64,000 nucleotides of DNA from Allobogoriella deserti. GTDB lineage: Bacteria; Actinomycetota; Actinomycetes; Actinomycetales; Actinomycetaceae. The first letter of the stretch is position 1. Each line of letters starts with the position of its first letter. This document shows, one piece after another, positions 1 through 8,486 of this stretch. A program made the position numbers and the translations under genes. The stretch lies in the NCBI RefSeq assembly GCF_042680605.1, contig NZ_JBHUEE010000007.1, positions 62,001 through 126,000 on the forward strand, given 5' to 3'. The notes beneath the pieces are model-generated. The model saw nothing but the letters and a program-made list of their open reading frames with translations. It was not told the origin of the DNA and made no database searches.

Positions 1-20
1 GATCGGCGCGCGGGTGTGAG

Positions 21-407
21 TCAGCTGTCCGGACCGGCCGGAGCGCTTGCCTCGTAGCGGACCGCTGGCGTCACCGACTGCTCGGCCGTCGCGGCGCTCC
101 TGCTGCCGACGGCGAAGAAGATCGTGACGATGAAGATCCCGACCGTGAGGATGAAGCCCACGATCATGATCACGAGCACGATCGCGAGACCCTTGCCGGT
201 GCCGGAGCCACTGCTCCAGTACCGGCCCGGCTGCTGTCCGGGCGGTCGTGCTCCCGGCGGAGGTCCGGCGGGCGGGCCGAACCCGGGCGGTGGCTGGGCG
301 TGACCGGCAGGCGGGTGGGTGAACCCGTACTGGCTCGCCGGGTCGCCGGGGCCACCGGGCCGGTAACCGCCGGTGGCATCGTTCGGGTCGGGGTAGTTCG
401 TCGACAT
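21..407 (-). CDS. Pro/Gly-rich single-pass membrane protein, unknown function
   Basis: 128 aa from an ATG at 407; a longer in-frame extension upstream runs antisense to the TetR gene and has no support. Residues 1-70 are a Pro/Gly/Gln/Tyr-rich, probably disordered cytoplasmic segment. Residues 74-100 form one strongly hydrophobic membrane helix, followed by a short Ala/Ser-rich tail of about 28 residues outside. This architecture is common in small actinobacterial membrane proteins of no assigned role. The gene is divergent from the TetR regulator with a 154-bp gap, so the regulator may control it; that is inference only. Confidence 0.7.
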   Translation of the reverse strand: MSTNYPDPNDATGGYRPGGPGDPASQYGFTHPPAGHAQPPPGFGPPAGPPPGARPPGQQPGRYWSSGSGTGKGLAIVLVIMIVGFILTVGIFIVTIFFAVGSRSAATAEQSVTPAVRYEASAPAGPDS

Positions 408-561
408 GCTGCGCCTCTCGCATGACCTCCCGCTCGGGACGTCGGTGTCCCATGATCTCCGGGATCGTCCTCTGCCGCCAGGAGTCGCCCGCGTACTGAG
501 CGAGAACGCGGGTGGGCGCAGAGTTTTCACGACGATTCGCCGCCATCCGTCATCAACTGGC

Positions 562-1200
562 ATGATGTCGGGCATGCCGAAGATCCTGGGGAGCTCGCTG
601 GCCGAGCACCGCGAGCGCACCCGTGACGCGCTGTTCTCCGCGTTGTCCTCGTTGATGAGCGAACGTGGCTTCGACGCGATCTCGCTGGCCGACATCGCAG
701 CCCGGGCCGGCATCGGACGAACCGCCGTCTACAACCACTTCCCCGACAAGGAGACCTTGCTCCTGGCGTTCATCGAGCACGAGACGTCGGCGTACGTGAC
801 GCATCTGCGCCAGGCGCTGGCCGAGGTGAGCGACCCGGTGGAGCAGTTGCGGGTGTACGTGCGTCAGCAGCTCTCGCTCGCGCCGTCCTACCACTTCGCC
901 CCCGGGCCGGATCTGAAGCAGGTGATCAGTCGGGACGCGATCGCGCGGTTGCGCACGCACGTCGCCCAGGTCGAGACACTGCTGCGGGACATCCTGCGCG
1001 AGGCGATCCGCTCCGGCGAGATTCCCGAGCAGGATCTCGACGCCGTCGTCCCGCTCGTGCACTCCTGCCTGACGGGTCGGCCGGCTCCTCGCGACGAGGC
1101 CGCCCGCGCCACTTACGTCGCGACGACCGAGTCCTTCGTGCTGCGAGCGGTCGGCGCGCCGGAAGGCGCGGTACCGGCCGGCGCGGCCTCGGTTGCCTGA
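562..1200 (+). CDS. TetR/AcrR-family transcriptional regulator
   Basis: 212 aa from the ATG at 562; in-frame ATGs at 565 and 574 are equally possible and no clear ribosome site decides. The N-terminal region has the classic TetR helix-turn-helix: a helix around ERTRDALFSALSSLMSERG, then ISLADIAARAGIGRTAVYNHF, then KETLLLAF. The rest is an all-helical ligand/dimerisation domain with no close relative I recognise. It is divergent from the small membrane protein at 21-407 and convergent with the LRV protein. A weak inverted repeat GGGAC-N6-GTCCC at 436-451 lies in the divergent gap and could be its operator, but the arms are short. Confidence 0.85.
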   Translation: MMSGMPKILGSSLAEHRERTRDALFSALSSLMSERGFDAISLADIAARAGIGRTAVYNHFPDKETLLLAFIEHETSAYVTHLRQALAEVSDPVEQLRVYVRQQLSLAPSYHFAPGPDLKQVISRDAIARLRTHVAQVETLLRDILREAIRSGEIPEQDLDAVVPLVHSCLTGRPAPRDEAARATYVATTESFVLRAVGAPEGAVPAGAASVA

Positions 1201-1274
1201 CCTGCCGGCGCAGGGGCGAAGGCCCGCGGGTCGGCGAACCGCCGCTGCGGCCCACCGACCGGAACGGCGAGACG

Positions 1275-2660
1275 CTACGTCAGGCCGTCACAGGTGAAAC
1301 CGTTGGTCAAGAACTCGGTCTGGTCGACGCGACCGCCGCAGGTGTAGCCGAACTCCTCGTACTCGGAGTCGACGGGTGAGTCGAGCCAGAGTTCGTCGCA
1401 GGACGCGGCGTTGCCGCCTTCGCACTCATCCCACAGCTGGTCGAAGTGCTCGTCGTCACCGTAGGTGTACGGCTCGTCGCCGGAACCGCCCCCCTCGTCG
1501 GTCGGTTCCTCGGACGGGTCCGCGGAGGTCGGCTCATCGGTCGGATCCGCGGAGGTCGGCTCATCGGTCGGGTCTGCGGAGGTCGGCTCATCGGTCGGGT
1601 CCGCGGACGTGGGCGCCGCCGTGGTCGGGTCCGCGGTCGGGTCCTCACCACCGTCCCGGGTGAAGAACCAGACCCCGACCACAACGAGGGCGATGACGAC
1701 GACCGCAGCGATGGCGGCCACGATCCACTTGGTGCGGTTGGAGCCGCCACCGCCGTCCGTGGCCCACGGCCCGCCGGCGCCGGGTTGTCCGTACGGCTGC
1801 TGGGCGGCGTACGGCTGCTGGGCGTACGGATCCTGCGGTTGGCCGTAGTCGGCGTACCCGCCTGCCTGTGTGGGGTCGCCGTACCACCCGTGCTGCTCTT
1901 GCTGCTGATCCGGGCCGTACGGACCCGGCTGCTGCCCGTAGGACTGCTGCCCGTACGGGTCGGGCTGGGCGTACGGCTGCTGGGAGTACTGCTCCTGGCC
2001 GTACTGGTGCTGGCCGTACTGCTGGCCGTACGGGTCCTGCTGCTGCCCGCCGTACTGGTCCGGACCGGGCTGGCCGTACTGGCCGGACTGAGCGAACCCG
2101 CCGGCGGCCGCGGCCTCCTGCGGAGCCGGGCCGGGCTCTCCGGGCCCCTGCCCGGTGTCGGGGGCGGACCCGAGCGGCGCCGGGCCGCCCTGGTCGGACG
2201 GGGCGCGCTCGGTTCCCGATGGAGCGGCCTGCACTCCCGGATCGCCGGGTGCGCCACCGCTGGGTGCCGACGGCGCCTGCTCACCACCGACGGCGGGATC
2301 ACCCTGGCGCTCCGGCCCACCGAACGGGCCGCCCGACGGCTCCGCGCCGTCGGTCCGCTCGAACTGTTCGGGTCCGTCGCCGGACCGAGCGCCGGGGGCC
2401 GCCCCCTCGCCTGCTTGGTCCGGGTCCTGGCCCGACCCGGGCCCATCGGTGGCCAGCCGACTCTCCCGGCTCCGCAACGCCGCGTCGACACCCGGATCAC
2501 CGAGTCCGGCGAGGTACTGGACCGCCGAGTCAGGCGCCGCCGGGTTACCTGCGACCAGCGCCCGGAGGTCCGGCCGGGATTCGGCGATCTGCGCCAGAAC
2601 CTCCGGCGGTGTGGCCGGATTACCGGCCTCGTAGGCCGTGAAGTCTTCCGGGCTGGTCAT
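1275..2660 (-). CDS. LRV-domain membrane protein with Gln/Tyr-rich linker and Cys-containing ectodomain
   Basis: 461 aa, ATG at 2660 preceded by a G-rich ribosome site. Residues 1 to about 70 match the variant leucine-rich repeat (LRV) type domain seen at the N-terminus of actinobacterial membrane proteins (pattern GNPATPPEVLAQIAESRPDL ... AAPDSAVQYLAGLGDPGVDAAL). A long disordered stretch rich in Gln, Tyr, Gly and Pro follows, then one membrane helix (KWIVAAIAAVVVIALVVVGV), four nine-residue repeats based on TSADPTDEP, and a roughly 60-residue outer domain with four Cys (motifs LWDECEGG, SCDELW, YTCGGR, FTCDGL). A single-pass protein linking a cytoplasmic repeat domain to a surface domain; function unknown. 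It shares its plan with the protein at 11363-13012. Confidence 0.8.
   Translation of the reverse strand: MTSPEDFTAYEAGNPATPPEVLAQIAESRPDLRALVAGNPAAPDSAVQYLAGLGDPGVDAALRSRESRLATDGPGSGQDPDQAGEGAAPGARSGDGPEQFERTDGAEPSGGPFGGPERQGDPAVGGEQAPSAPSGGAPGDPGVQAAPSGTERAPSDQGGPAPLGSAPDTGQGPGEPGPAPQEAAAAGGFAQSGQYGQPGPDQYGGQQQDPYGQQYGQHQYGQEQYSQQPYAQPDPYGQQSYGQQPGPYGPDQQQEQHGWYGDPTQAGGYADYGQPQDPYAQQPYAAQQPYGQPGAGGPWATDGGGGSNRTKWIVAAIAAVVVIALVVVGVWFFTRDGGEDPTADPTTAAPTSADPTDEPTSADPTDEPTSADPTDEPTSADPSEEPTDEGGGSGDEPYTYGDDEHFDQLWDECEGGNAASCDELWLDSPVDSEYEEFGYTCGGRVDQTEFLTNGFTCDGLT
1500..1607. repeat. Four 27-bp tandem repeats inside the LRV protein gene
   Basis: Three near-identical 27-bp units (1527-1553, 1554-1580, 1581-1607) and one degenerate unit (1500-1526) encode the nine-residue TSADPTDEP repeats just outside the membrane helix. 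The unit length is a multiple of three, so copy-number change would only lengthen or shorten the stalk. Confidence 0.85.
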
Positions 2661-2836
2661 GGGTCCCCCCTACGACTCGACGTCTCCGGTGAGCGTAGTG
2701 ACCTCGCTCATCGGCGGCACCAGTGGGCCGTGACTCGGACAGCCCGGTGTCCGACCGAGCGTACGGAGCATCCCTTCCCCTGGCGATGGGGAGTACTCCC
2801 CCGGATTCGCTCAGGTGCGGGAGTCCCCGGCCCGGG

Positions 2837-3835
2837 TCACCAGTTCTGGCCGCCGCCGAAGCCGCCGCCCTCCTGCTGCTCGCTCTCCTGGCGGTCCTGC
2901 TCGCCCTGCCGGTTGCGCTCCTCGAGCTCCTCCTGCTGCGGGTCCGGCGGGGGCTCCGGCGTCTGCTGCTCCTGGCCACCTCCGCCACCGCCTTGCTGGT
3001 CGTCCTGCTGATCCTGCTGGTCCTGCTGGTCACCTTGACCGCCCTGACCGCCCTGAGCCTGGTCGTCGGCGTCGTCGCGCTTGTTCTGTTGCCGTTGCTC
3101 GGTGTCGTCGGGCGAGCCGCCCTGTTGATCCTCCTGCTGGTCCTGCTGGTCCTGCTGGTCCTGTTGATCCTGCTGGTCCTGTTGATCCTGCTGATCCTGC
3201 TGATCCTGCTGGTCCTGCTGGTCCTGCTGGTCCTGTTGATCCTGCTGGTCCTGCTGGTCCTGCTGATCCTGCTGATCCTCGTTCGACTCGGACTCGCCGT
3301 CGGACGTGCAGGGTCCGATCATGTCGAGGGCCTCGTTGTAGTGGTTCGAGGCCATCTCGGGGTCGCCTTCATCCATCGAGTCGTCGCCGAGCGACTCCAG
3401 TGCCAGCGACAGGTTCGTGCGGACCCGGCATTCCGGCAGTGACGGATCGGGGGCGCCTTCGGCATCGGTGGTGCCGGGCGGGACGAGCCGCAGCGCCTGC
3501 CGCAGGTCCTCGCTCGCCCGGAAGTGGGATGCGGCGCGCAGCTCGGCGGTGCCGGAGTTGAACCAGGCTTTCCAGGGCTCGACGACCTCCGGGGTAAAGG
3601 CCTGCTGATAGCGGTAACGCTCGGCAGCGACCGCGTACCGTTCGTCGTCGTAGGCACTGCGGGCGTAGGCGTTACCGACGGTGACGCCGAGCAGCAGCGA
3701 GGCCGCGAGCAGGGCGATCAGCACCGGCAGCGCCGACCACAGCATCATCTTCCGCCGCAGCACGAGGTGCTGCGGGAGGGGCCGGCGCGGGCGCCGGCGC
3801 CCGTACCCGAGACCGGGTCCACGGCGCGCGTTCAC
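2837..3835 (-). CDS. Membrane-anchored TPR-like protein with long Asp-Gln-Gln repeat tail (MoxR operon)
   Basis: 332 aa from a GTG at 3835 behind an AAGGAGG site. A basic N-terminus precedes a membrane helix at about residues 30-55, then a helical TPR-like segment of about 110 residues (YAVAAERYRYQQAF, GTAELRAASHFRASEDLRQAL, RTNLSLALESLGD, ASNHYNEALDMI). The last third is low complexity: sixteen DQQ triplets, then more Gln, Asp and Gly. It is the last gene of the MoxR/DUF58/VWA operon, where TPR proteins are regular partners (Bacteroides BatB/BatC-type operons), so it probably scaffolds that membrane complex. The DQQ expansion is unusual. Confidence 0.8.
   Translation of the reverse strand: MNARRGPGLGYGRRRPRRPLPQHLVLRRKMMLWSALPVLIALLAASLLLGVTVGNAYARSAYDDERYAVAAERYRYQQAFTPEVVEPWKAWFNSGTAELRAASHFRASEDLRQALRLVPPGTTDAEGAPDPSLPECRVRTNLSLALESLGDDSMDEGDPEMASNHYNEALDMIGPCTSDGESESNEDQQDQQDQQDQQDQQDQQDQQDQQDQQDQQDQQDQQDQQDQQDQQDQQEDQQGGSPDDTEQRQQNKRDDADDQAQGGQGGQGDQQDQQDQQDDQQGGGGGGQEQQTPEPPPDPQQEELEERNRQGEQDRQESEQQEGGGFGGGQNW
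3134..3277. repeat. Sixteen 9-bp tandem repeats (DQQ-coding microsatellite)
   Basis: Sixteen uninterrupted 9-bp units, CTGCTGGTC or its CTGCTGATC and CTGTTGATC variants on the plus strand, encode DQQ on the minus strand. The unit keeps frame, so slippage would vary tail length without disrupting the gene. Synonymous differences between units show it is not a very recent expansion. Confidence 0.9.
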
Positions 3836-3872
3836 GCTGTCCTCCTTCGCTGCGTGCTGATCGGGCCGCTCC

Positions 3873-4904
3873 TCATGCCGAGACCTGCTTCAGACGGCGC
3901 GTCCGGCCACTGAGGTAGAACGCCTCCCAGGCCACCAGCACGGCGAGCGCGGCCGAGATCGGCCAGGTCACGTCCCGGTAGGTGTCGACACTGCGACGCC
4001 CGTCGGCGGCGGCGATCTCCTCGACGTCGATGCCGTCGGTGATGTGGTCCACCCCGTTGGGTTCCACCCGGTGGGTGTACTCGACGCCGAGCTCCTCGGC
4101 CACCTGCCGGAGATTGCGTTCGTCGATCCGGGAGACGGCCGGCGGCGAGCCGGGCTGGGTCTCGTCGGTGATGTAGGGAGCGTCGGTGCCGGCACCGGAG
4201 CTGTCGGTGCCGTCGTATTGCCGCATCCGGCCCCCCTCGGGCGTCCCGTACCCGAAGACCGCGCCCGCGTCGACCCATTCGCTCAACGGTTCGAAGCTCT
4301 GCACCTGACCGTCCGCCGAGGAATCGTCGCCGTCGGTGTTCTCGCCGTCGGACATGAAGAACACCAGCCGGACGTTGCCGGGATTGCGTTCCGCGGCACC
4401 TTCGAGCGCATTCTGCATCGCCTGGAGCGGCCGGTCGATCGAGGACCCGGCCGAGTAGTAGGTGATCTCCTGGCGCATCGTGTCCGCCCAGGTGAGCACC
4501 GCCCGCGAATCGGTCGTCAGCGGCAGCTGCCGGGTCGCCTGGGAGTCGAAGGCGATCACCGAGTAGCGGGCTCCCGGGATGGCCTCGACGACGGCTCCGA
4601 TGTCGTGCCGCACCCCCTCGAGCCGGGGGCGGTCGCCGTTGTAGTCCTCGGCCGCCATCGACCCGGTGCGGTCGACGACGAAGAACACCTCGGCGTTCGT
4701 CTGGACCTGCTCGGTCTCGGCCGGCACCGCCGGCGTCAACCCGATGAGGACGGCAGCCACAGTCATTCCGAGCCGGCGCGCCCAGGCCACGGTCGTCCCG
4801 TCCTGGGTGCGGCGGGCCCGCCACCACGCCCAGCCGCACAGCACCACCATGGGTCCGAGGACCAGCACCAGCGCCCACACCGGCCACAACATCCGGAGAA
4901 TCAC
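3873..4904 (-). CDS. Membrane-anchored von Willebrand factor A protein (second VWA of MoxR operon)
   Basis: 343 aa from a GTG at 4904 that overlaps the stop of the preceding VWA gene (GTGA), implying translational coupling. Two membrane helices lie near the N-terminus (LWPVWALVLVLGPMVVLCGW and MTVAAVLIGLTPAVPA) and one near the C-terminus (WPISAALAVLVAWEAFYL), with the VWA domain between them. The metal-binding MIDAS is DRTGSM, with Thr in place of the usual first Ser, and continues with FMSDGENTDGD. Proteins of this type act with a MoxR ATPase and a DUF58 protein in metal insertion, folding or cell-envelope stress in other bacteria; the substrate here is unknown. Confidence 0.88.
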   Translation of the reverse strand: MILRMLWPVWALVLVLGPMVVLCGWAWWRARRTQDGTTVAWARRLGMTVAAVLIGLTPAVPAETEQVQTNAEVFFVVDRTGSMAAEDYNGDRPRLEGVRHDIGAVVEAIPGARYSVIAFDSQATRQLPLTTDSRAVLTWADTMRQEITYYSAGSSIDRPLQAMQNALEGAAERNPGNVRLVFFMSDGENTDGDDSSADGQVQSFEPLSEWVDAGAVFGYGTPEGGRMRQYDGTDSSGAGTDAPYITDETQPGSPPAVSRIDERNLRQVAEELGVEYTHRVEPNGVDHITDGIDVEEIAAADGRRSVDTYRDVTWPISAALAVLVAWEAFYLSGRTRRLKQVSA

Positions 4905-5920
4905 GAGCGCAACCTCCAGACGACCAGCAGGAAGCCGGCCAGTCCGACCACCAGCCACGGGTACCAGCGGTCCGGGCGGTCGGTATAGACGACCTCGGGA
5001 TTGGCGTCGAGCTCGACAGCCTGCTGCGCGTCGATACTCTCCACGATCCCCTGCACGGCAGCCGGGTCGTCCGCCTCGTAGAACTCGCCGCCGTGCTCGG
5101 TGATGACCTGCTCGTACTCGCGACGGGCCTCTTCGGAGGAAGCGTCCTCCGCCGAGGCGTACAGGCCGTGGACCTCGATGTCGCGCTCCGCGGCCAACTC
5201 CCCGGCCTCCGGGAGGGTGTAGACCTCGTCGCCGAGCACGAGGTTGTCGGTGACGAGGATGATCGACCTCGACCGGTCGGTCTCCGCCTCGTCGAACGCC
5301 AGCACGCAGCTCGCGAGTCCGTCCCCGACCAACGAGGAGGCGTCGTTGGAGTAGGAGACCGTGCCCTCGATGAACTCCTCGAGCGCCTCGAGGTCCTCCT
5401 GGTCGTAGACGAAGGAGTCGACGTCGAAGTCGAGCACCTGGGCGGCGTGGTCGAGCTCGTCGCGCACCAGCGTGTAGTCGTCGGTGAGCGGGAAGACCGT
5501 GCGAGTGGTGTTGTTCCAGATGTGCAGGGCGATCCGCTCGCCCTCGAAGCTCTCCACCATCTGCGAGAACTGTTCGACGATCTCGGTGTCGAACTCGATC
5601 ATCGAGCCGGAGACGTCCAGGCACAGCACGATGTCCCGGGTGGCGAGCTCCTCGGACCGGACGTCGCGGTCCACCGGCCGGGCGGTCAGCGCCGCGGAGG
5701 CCAGGCCCACCACGGCCAACGCCACGCCGGCGGCACCGATCCCGGCACGCAGCAGCTTGAGCCGGCGACGGTAGCTCGCCAGCGAGCGGACGAACGCCGA
5801 GTTCGCCACCCACGTCACCGGTCCGCCGGCGCGGGCCGACCGGCGGCGAACGAACCACCCTGCGACGGCGGCGAGCGCGACGACGGCGAGGATGACGGGG
5901 ATCAGCCACGGAGTCACCAT
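4901..5920 (-). CDS. Membrane-anchored VWA-domain protein (first VWA of MoxR operon)
   Basis: 339 aa, ATG at 5920, overlapping the stop of the upstream gene by 7 bp. An N-terminal membrane helix (IPVILAVVALAAVAGWFV) and a second near residue 60-80 are followed by a VWA domain with a canonical MIDAS (CLDVSGSM) and a second metal-loop region around VTDNLVLGDE. A C-terminal helix (WYPWLVVGLAGFLLVVW) anchors the far end. It differs from its neighbour in having the complete DxSxS motif. Probably forms a complex with the second VWA protein and the DUF58 protein. Confidence 0.9.
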   Translation of the reverse strand: MVTPWLIPVILAVVALAAVAGWFVRRRSARAGGPVTWVANSAFVRSLASYRRRLKLLRAGIGAAGVALAVVGLASAALTARPVDRDVRSEELATRDIVLCLDVSGSMIEFDTEIVEQFSQMVESFEGERIALHIWNNTTRTVFPLTDDYTLVRDELDHAAQVLDFDVDSFVYDQEDLEALEEFIEGTVSYSNDASSLVGDGLASCVLAFDEAETDRSRSIILVTDNLVLGDEVYTLPEAGELAAERDIEVHGLYASAEDASSEEARREYEQVITEHGGEFYEADDPAAVQGIVESIDAQQAVELDANPEVVYTDRPDRWYPWLVVGLAGFLLVVWRLRS

Positions 5921-6387
5921 TCGGCGATGACCTCCTTGGCATTCGTCACCGAGACGAGCACCTCGGCCTCGGACCGTTCGGCGAAGCTCGGCTCCTCGTA
6001 GACGGCCAGCACGCCTCCGACGCGGCGGGTCGGGTCATAGCCGGCGATGTCACCGCGGGTCCACGACGTCACGTCGGTCCCGATCCGCTCCGAGGCGAAC
6101 TTGCGCATGGTGGCGGACAGCTCGAGGTGCAGCACGCGCAGGTCGATCTCCCCGTCGGCGTAGCGCCGGTGATGGTCGTCCACCTCGGCGGCGTAGCGCT
6201 GGCGGAGCGTGGGCGCCATCGGCTGCGGCTGGTATCGCTTGCGTTGCCGAGCCGCGACCCGCTCCGGGTTCGTCCAGATGTGGACGAAGACGTACCAGGC
6301 GGCGACGAGCACCAGCAGCACCGCACCGATCGTCGGGACCCACCACGCGTAGCTCTCGGGCGGCAGGAGATCAACGTCGGGCGACAC
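5914..6387 (-). CDS. Small membrane protein of MoxR/VWA operon (DUF4381-like position)
   Basis: 157 aa from a GTG at 6387 behind GGAGG. One membrane helix at about residues 15-38 (WWVPTIGAVLLVLVAAWYVFV) is followed by a basic, helical cytoplasmic domain (PTLRQRYAAEVDDHHRRYADGEIDLRVLHLELSATMRKFAS). It lies between the DUF58 and VWA genes, the slot held by DUF4381-type proteins in other MoxR operons, but its sequence resembles that family only in layout. It overlaps both neighbours (17 bp and 7 bp), so it is certainly translated with them. Confidence 0.78.
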   Translation of the reverse strand: MSPDVDLLPPESYAWWVPTIGAVLLVLVAAWYVFVHIWTNPERVAARQRKRYQPQPMAPTLRQRYAAEVDDHHRRYADGEIDLRVLHLELSATMRKFASERIGTDVTSWTRGDIAGYDPTRRVGGVLAVYEEPSFAERSEAEVLVSVTNAKEVIAEW

Positions 6388-7264
6388 GGCGTTGCCTCCT
6401 CAGCAGGTCGATGAGCTTGTCGATGAGGTCGTCCTCGCCGGCGGCCGTCACGCCCTCGATCCCGCGTCGACGCAGCAGCGCACGGACCTCCGCGCGGCGC
6501 CGTTCGGCAGCCGCGATCGCCTCGCCGTGCAGCCGCTTGTCGTCCCGCAGGAACGCGGGCAGGTCCGCGCCGGTGTCCACGTCCGCCGTCGGCCCGATGC
6601 CGAGCGTGGTGGGTAACGCGTCCGCGACCGAGACGACCATGACCTCGTGCCGGGTCCGCAGCCGGCGCAAGGCGTCCTCGTGTTCCGGGCCGGGCCGGGC
6701 CTCGTCCGTGACGAGCACCATGAGGCAGCGCCGCTGGAACAGCGTGAGGGCACGGTCGAGGAGGCGGCCGAGGTCCGAGGGCGGGGCCTCGACCGCGAAG
6801 GCCTGCTCCACCCGCCGCAGCAGCAGTTCCATGTGCGCGGTGCCGGCACGGGCGGGAAGCTGGACGAGGCGGTCCGCGTCCCCGGCCAGCAGCGCCACCA
6901 GATCCCCGCGGGAGCGCGCCAGGTAGGCGATGACGTCGGCCGCGAACAGCGCGACCTGCGACTTCGGCTCCCCCGAGGCGGCCGTCGTCGCCATGTTGCG
7001 GCCGGTGTCGACGATGAGCACGAGGGACAGGTTCGACTCGCGGACGAAGCGGCGGATGATCGGGATCCCGGCGCGGGCGGAGGACTTCCAGTCGATGTCG
7101 CTGACGTCGTCACCGGGCCGGTACTCGACCTGGTCGTCGAAGTCCTGCCCGTGGCCCGAGAAGATCGAGCGGTGCCGCCCGTCGAGCAGCCCGGCTGCGC
7201 GCCGAACGGTCGGCAGGTCCAGGCGCGCGCGGATCTTGGCCAGGCGCGAGGTCGACGAAGCCAT
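6371..7264 (-). CDS. DUF58-domain protein of MoxR operon
   Basis: 297 aa from the ATG at 7264; 14 bp separate it from the moxR-type gene upstream. The DUF58 signature is clear: RSIFSGHGQDFDDQVEYRPGD followed by DVSDIDWKSSARAG, and a VWA-like fold with the motif LIVDTGRNM in place of DxSxS. It is shorter than many DUF58 proteins and lacks the usual N-terminal membrane helices, so it should be soluble. DUF58 proteins are constant partners of MoxR ATPases. Confidence 0.9.
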   Translation of the reverse strand: MASSTSRLAKIRARLDLPTVRRAAGLLDGRHRSIFSGHGQDFDDQVEYRPGDDVSDIDWKSSARAGIPIIRRFVRESNLSLVLIVDTGRNMATTAASGEPKSQVALFAADVIAYLARSRGDLVALLAGDADRLVQLPARAGTAHMELLLRRVEQAFAVEAPPSDLGRLLDRALTLFQRRCLMVLVTDEARPGPEHEDALRRLRTRHEVMVVSVADALPTTLGIGPTADVDTGADLPAFLRDDKRLHGEAIAAAERRRAEVRALLRRRGIEGVTAAGEDDLIDKLIDLLRRQRRVARR

Positions 7265-7278
7265 GAAGGTCGTAACGC

Positions 7279-8355
7279 TCAGGGGGTGGGGACGGTCGCG
7301 AAGACGGCGTCGATCAGCGACTCGGGGGCGACGTTGTTGGCCAGCGCGTCGTAGGTGCGCACCAACCGGTGCCGCAGCACCGGGTGCCGCAGCTTCTTGA
7401 CGTCGTCCGGCACCACATACGTGCGCCCCTCCTGGATGGCGACGGCCTGCGCGACCCGCATGAGCGCGATGCCACCACGCGGCGAGGCCCCCACACGGAC
7501 ATGCTGGGTGAAGTTCGGCAACGGCCGTGGCCCGCCGCCACGCGTGGTGTTGATGAGCGCGACGATGTACTGCTTGACGGACAGGTCGACGTAGACGCGG
7601 CCGACCAGCTGCTGCAGGAACAGCACGTCGTCCAGCGAGATCGGCTCGTGCTCGACCGGCCGGCCGTACTTGGGCGAGGAGACCAGGTCGAGGATGTCGA
7701 CCTCCTCGTTCGGCGCCGGGTAGGTCACCACCTCCTTCATGAGGAAGCGGTCCATCTGCGCCTCGGGCAGGACGTACGTGCCCTCCTCCTCGATGGGATT
7801 CTGAGTGGCAAGCGTCATGAACGGGGTCGGCAACGGGAAGATCTCGCCGCCGATGGAGGTCTGCCGCTCCTGCATCGCCTCGAGCATCGCGGACTGGGTC
7901 TTCGCCGAGGACCGGTTGATCTCGTCGAGCAGGACGAAGTTCGCGTGTACCGGGCCGAGCTGGGTGGAGAACTCGTTGGTCGAGTAATTGAAGATCTGCG
8001 TGCCGACGATGTCGTTGGGCATCAGGTCCGGCGTGCACTGGATCCGGTGGAAGCTGCCCGAGACGGCCTTGGCGAGCGTGCCCGCGGCGGTGGTCTTCGC
8101 CAGGCCGGGGACGGACTCGAGCAGCACGTGTCCGCCGGCGAGCAGCGTCGAGATCAGGGCGGTGCGGAGGTTCTCCTGTCCGATGACCTTCTCGCCGAAC
8201 ATCGTGATGACCCGCTGCACGAGCGAGGTGGCACGGCGGATCTCGGAGTCGGTGATCGGGGTGTTGGCGGACTGGTCGCGCTGCGGCTGCTGTGACTGGT
8301 CCTGCCAGCCGGTCGTGACCGTCGCGTTCTCCTGCGGTCCTGGCTGGGCGCTCAT
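7279..8355 (-). CDS. MoxR-family AAA+ ATPase
   Basis: 358 aa from the ATG at 8355, preceded by GGGGAGA at good spacing. The first 35 residues are Gln/Thr-rich and variable. The AAA+ core has Walker A (ESVPGLAKTT), Walker B with the MoxR hallmark (LLDEINRSSAKTQSAMLEAM), sensor 1 (LATQNPIEEEGTYVLPEAQ) and the arginine-finger stretch MDRFLMK. MoxR ATPases act as chaperones for maturation of a partner complex; here that would be the DUF58 and VWA proteins encoded downstream. It is the first gene of the operon and divergent from the CopD-CtaG gene with a 131-bp gap holding both promoters. Confidence 0.93.
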   Translation of the reverse strand: MSAQPGPQENATVTTGWQDQSQQPQRDQSANTPITDSEIRRATSLVQRVITMFGEKVIGQENLRTALISTLLAGGHVLLESVPGLAKTTAAGTLAKAVSGSFHRIQCTPDLMPNDIVGTQIFNYSTNEFSTQLGPVHANFVLLDEINRSSAKTQSAMLEAMQERQTSIGGEIFPLPTPFMTLATQNPIEEEGTYVLPEAQMDRFLMKEVVTYPAPNEEVDILDLVSSPKYGRPVEHEPISLDDVLFLQQLVGRVYVDLSVKQYIVALINTTRGGGPRPLPNFTQHVRVGASPRGGIALMRVAQAVAIQEGRTYVVPDDVKKLRHPVLRHRLVRTYDALANNVAPESLIDAVFATVPTP

Positions 8356-8486
8356 CGTCTCCCCGTGTGCTCTCGTGGGCGCGTCTGTGCCGAGCGTATG
8401 GCACCCGCGGACCGGCGTGGGAACATCCGGCGGGGCAGGACTCCCCATGGACGGGCTGCGCCGCCGCGGACATCTAAGCTGGTCCG

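Noticed and set aside
1446..3011. 521-residue plus-strand open frame across the LRV and TPR genes
   Set aside because: Composition is Arg/Gly/Leu-rich as expected for an antisense shadow at high GC. The minus-strand frames have domains and ribosome sites.
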